A stretch of DNA of 64,000 nucleotides from the NCBI RefSeq assembly GCF_002260525.1, contig NZ_MRYI01000004.1:1-64000 (forward strand), written 5' to 3'. A program made the position numbers and the translations under genes. This stretch comes from Hahella sp. CCB-MM4 (GTDB taxonomy: Bacteria > Pseudomonadota > Gammaproteobacteria > Pseudomonadales > Oleiphilaceae). Each line of letters begins with the position of its first letter. Positions within the stretch are counted from its first letter, which is position 1. Below the pieces are notes generated by a model that did no database searches, had not been told where the DNA came from, and saw nothing but the letters and a program-made list of their open reading frames with translations. This document shows, piece by piece, positions 62,481 to 64,000 of the stretch.

Positions 62481-64000
62481 GAATAAACTTGTACAGATAT
62501 TGAGCGCTCACTTTCACCTCCCAAGCTATCAGTGACTTTAGCCGTTAACACATGGGTAGTGGGATCCACCTGATCATAGGCGGTCAAATAGACTTTTGGC
62601 GAGCTTCCCTGTCCAAGATAGCCATCAATGTCAGAGTACCACTTAACCTGTTCTGCGAGATTATCCCCCTCGGGGTCCGAAACACTCGCAGAGGGATAAA
62701 GGCTTCCAGACATTAGCCATTCACCTTCAGTCGGGGAAGCAATCGTGATAGATGGCAAGTCATTCATGATGAGCGTTATTACAGACTGACCAACAATTCC
62801 TTCTGAATCACTTACAGATGCGGTAATTCTATGAACCCCATCGCTTAAAGCCGTAGTAATATTAGTACCCGACCCCAGTAAACCATCTATATCCGAACGC
62901 CATTCGATAGAAGTAGCCAGATCTCCGTCCTCTTCATCGACCGCAGATCCTGACAACACGATCGTAGACCCTCTTGGCAACATCGAATCGGACTCGGGGG
63001 CGTTGATAGACACAATGGGCGAATAGTTTCCACTAAATGGTAATGAGTATGTATGAGAAGCATTACCGCCTTTAAGCGGCCAACCGGTTTTGGCCAAGCC
63101 ATCACTGCCATCCTGGAAATAGTAAATATGGTCTCCGTTAAAATTACTGTCATTGGAGTAATAAATCATGCCGTCGTTGCCCAATATATATTGGGTCAGA
63201 CCTGAAATGGATTTAGTCCACAGAACCACACCGTCAGCAGTAAGTGCGTATAGAGAGTGAGATCCTGAACTACCATATTTCTTTAAATAGATCGTTCCAT
63301 CTTCTGCTAGAGATACGTCACCAAACCCACTGGAGGTACTCCAGATTGGTCCCGGAGTCAAAGCTTCACCGTCTTTGGAAAAACCAAATAAATATGTCGT
63401 TACTTCGTCATCTGACGTAGCTTTAACAAAGACATTTCCGTTTGAATCAACAAGAGGATAACTGACGTAGTTAATGTCGGCTTGATTTTCCTTAGTCCAC
63501 AAGAGTTGCCCTGTTGTTCTATCAATACAATAAAGCGCATCACTTAGTACGTATTCCCTATTGTCACTCCCCAAAGCAATATAACCGGTTAAGTTTGCTT
63601 GCCCTGTATCGTACAAGGTAGTGACATGTAAGCCATCAGGGCTGACCTTATTGAACTTGCCGCCGGCAGTGAAGTATAGGTATCCGTATTCATCAATCGC
63701 TGTTGAAACACCTATAACGGAATCTGGCTCGCTATATGTCCAAATAGGCTCTTCCTGTTTAGAATCCAAAGCGACAATATTATGACTATCCTTCAGATAA
63801 ACGGTCCCATTACTGCCAATTCCTACAAGGGTAAACGGATAAATTGGGTTCTCCCACTGTCGAATTGTTTCGCCGGTATTTGGATCCAAAACGTAGACAT
63901 GCTTTTTCCCGTTAACCGTCTGGCCAATGACTACGAGCCCCCCGTTCAATCCTGGACTAACCGCGATCTCCTCTGCCACATCATCGAAGGGAACGCTCCA
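57326..64000 (-). CDS. Giant modular secreted/surface protein (runs off right edge)
   Basis: More than 2,220 residues are visible and the frame is open to the edge, so the N-terminus is unknown. Order from the edge: PQQ/BamB-like beta-propeller (to about residue 300 of the visible part), Ig/PKD-like modules (SINAPESDSMLPRGSTIVLSG), a DDDGDGIPTFREIQYGLNP calcium-type segment, a beta module with GFELWGIHENTVLSVLEEDTQV, a putative Ig, a golvesin-like module (DNGDATTSSVGSWSTSTYTAG), another putative Ig, and a closing module. Then this whole set repeats. It ends in GEIRNLLGH. No transmembrane segment. It precedes and probably is co-transcribed with the mini-Rhs. Role suggested: extracellular scaffold or adhesin; unproven. 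Confidence 0.85.
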   Translation of the reverse strand, partial: WSVPFDDVAEEIAVSPGLNGGLVVIGQTVNGKKHVYVLDPNTGETIRQWENPIYPFTLVGIGSNGTVYLKDSHNIVALDSKQEEPIWTYSEPDSVIGVSTAIDEYGYLYFTAGGKFNKVSPDGLHVTTLYDTGQANLTGYIALGSDNREYVLSDALYCIDRTTGQLLWTKENQADINYVSYPLVDSNGNVFVKATSDDEVTTYLFGFSKDGEALTPGPIWSTSSGFGDVSLAEDGTIYLKKYGSSGSHSLYALTADGVVLWTKSISGLTQYILGNDGMIYYSNDSNFNGDHIYYFQDGSDGLAKTGWPLKGGNASHTYSLPFSGNYSPIVSINAPESDSMLPRGSTIVLSGSAVDEEDGDLATSIEWRSDIDGLLGSGTNITTALSDGVHRITASVSDSEGIVGQSVITLIMNDLPSITIASPTEGEWLMSGSLYPSASVSDPEGDNLAEQVKWYSDIDGYLGQGSSPKVYLTAYDQVDPTTHVLTAKVTDSLGGESERSISVQVYSSDSYKDDDGDGIPTFREIQYGLNPKDPLDRLLDADNDGVNNYLEFLVGNYGSSEISTRYGYTVLHPLQTSGDMVLIGGDDDVYIGGNIGLGPLGQGEIISIDSANIIQGMGLSSSDGGFSISSTMPWTDAPVALVQRGTQFIYPQTRGAHTYYLYGAGGDSGVDVTVTIAGFEIQSLHLPLDTVVEFNLEDQLRAVEFSADEPFYLLHAGKDENGKPQDVTSLTPAGFELWGIHENTVLSVLEEDTQVDLYTSGGQSDSILLQPGQIYEPTLQVADGEALHIISDKRVSALRQSKPVDVTYSLLDGAPGMNIDPTTGTITWAPSESDVNSYTVEVEATDGVKTATQSYTLEVVSASSSPITPDPIVVDNGDATTSSVGSWSTSTYTAGYYGSNYQFMSGPSGSGTSYTWGLPVTLPGNYKVYARWTSTNARASDATYSVATTSGAETAVVSQKTDGGSWNLLGTYSLDANAAVTLSGYGNNYVIADAIRIEWDSPSQGNSVPLGITSKALTNAVVNEDYRYTLSALDLDGDSISYSKVDGPSSMTVDPNTGEVIWTPAAGDEGDHSVVLQATDGSNNATQAFMLKVLASGGDFWAISSPATTSVVAGESYEYTPILSGPESTVFDTVQFLDSVFRARYFQFAEAVQRIEVVCPESSTDVTLYDGARAPQVKQCNGDGQFPGTVSFREPVPGQGIGVGAIISSSKNVYVNYRTLNGEVRNNFGYYYDYTAAPNENPTITLLNPGSNVVIESGSSIVLSGTANDAADGDLSSAIQWSSSLSGPIGADDSLSVSLSQGIHLITASVTDSDGNTATASVTVTVNDPPTLSIASPSGGALIQEGESVTLTAVVSDTEGEELSDAISWTSSIQGALPSGNDLLVNLLPGAHELTAEVSDSYGSQTSDKVNVTVNAVPQIVIDAPTDGASFTEGQSITLATTASDQEDGGLSDLVSWSSSIDGNLGSSASLPVTLSAGTHVITASVTDSQGGHAEGSVTVVVNAISANLDSDFDGMPDAWETAHGLNPEFAGDRTGDPDNDLVNNYLEYIGGSDPKLTSSTPLFTFHVVDPAQSGLPLNVYSGADGNDIQAGSSAMTLNLGEMAVIAGSGVSQGLKIQGNGYFSLGNAQNWTEAPLPEAYRGTTFLYPQSRGSHIYYILAQENAANVTLTYDGGVQNITVAADTVSPIDLAQSSGTVKFSSDNPVFILHGGYSSGSEPQDVTALTPVAFELWGIHDSTVISSLEDDTQVNLYTSDGSSVPVTLQAGQLYDALVATHQGEALHLVSDKPIAAVRLAEPAALTYKLIDAPLGMAIDPDTGLIQWAPTESDVNQYTVTVEVSDGDTTTQQSFTLEVVSSVVASSSGPDTYIVDNGDALTSVVGSWLTSSYASGFYGDDYVYIQGTSGAGTSYTWGLGVTQSGTYNVYARWTSTNARATDATYSIVTTGGTETKVVSQKTGGGSWNLLGTYSLDSNASVTLSGEGNNYIIADAIQVEWASTGPANVPPVITSHAPTLAVVDQPYSYTISATDADGDVISYALSNGPVAMSVDPNSGVVNWTPTSGDQTTYVTLQATAGADTVEQSFKLQLVESASEDMAITSAAQTSVVAGSSYDYQPLVSVPGAAVDDATMFFDSVFLAYNFSLPEDSRRIEIVCPNAGTEVTLYDGVLNPRTVACNASGNAPGKAVLQALIPGEGISAGATLISTQPVYLNYITQSSGEIRNLLGH

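Overview
The window reads as chromosome of a Gram-negative, probably marine or halotolerant gammaproteobacterium. It carries proton-translocating transhydrogenase, fatty-acid beta-oxidation genes, a heterotetrameric sarcosine oxidase cluster, a TonB-dependent receptor, ferrochelatase and a type II secretion (T2SS) locus. No rRNA, tRNA, CRISPR array or insertion sequence was recognised. No species is claimed.

Layout. 1-3 kb: end of pntB, an exported unknown protein, an orphan AHH-type nuclease toxin with an Imm11-like immunity protein, and a four-CxxC protein. 3-7 kb: LysE exporter, YiiX-like lipoprotein, Omp85-type barrel, kinase-fold fragment. 6.8-14 kb: an acyl-CoA catabolic set (acyl-CoA dehydrogenase, thiolase, FadB/FadJ-type protein, MaoC hydratase) with a divergent LysR regulator. 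14-17 kb: ELWxxDGT lipoprotein and a LuxR-type regulator. 17-26 kb: glyA-sdaA-soxBDAG-purU, a sarcosine/serine/one-carbon module. 26-34.5 kb: a periplasmic binding protein, a DUF2868/DUF3482 membrane-GTPase pair, hemH, a HAD phosphatase, several small genes and an S1/P1 nuclease. 34.6-41 kb: an SLT-like protein, then TonB receptor, binding protein and hybrid kinase in tight order. 41-43 kb: glutathione reductase and an acetyltransferase. 43.4-53 kb: gspEFGHIJKLM on the minus strand and a divergent gspC; no gspD is present. 53-64 kb: a LapG-like protease, an array of intact and broken immunity genes, a Sec-exported mini-Rhs toxin with its immunity gene, and a giant modular protein that runs off the right edge.

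Two things stand out. First, the right end looks like a secreted polymorphic-toxin locus of unusual form. A giant extracellular scaffold (beta-propeller, Ig-like, golvesin-like modules, internally duplicated) is followed 16 bp later by an Rhs core with its own signal peptide and a C-terminal toxin. Behind it lie the cognate immunity gene and the remains of older toxin/immunity cassettes. T2SS genes and a LapG-type protease lie within 15 kb; a functional link is inference only. Second, short degenerate tandem repeats (13-21 bp, often 16 bp with a CTGAA core) recur at gene boundaries. Similar 18-27 bp repeats lie within the leader-coding region of four pseudopilin genes, giving leaders of 21-53 residues instead of the usual 6-10.
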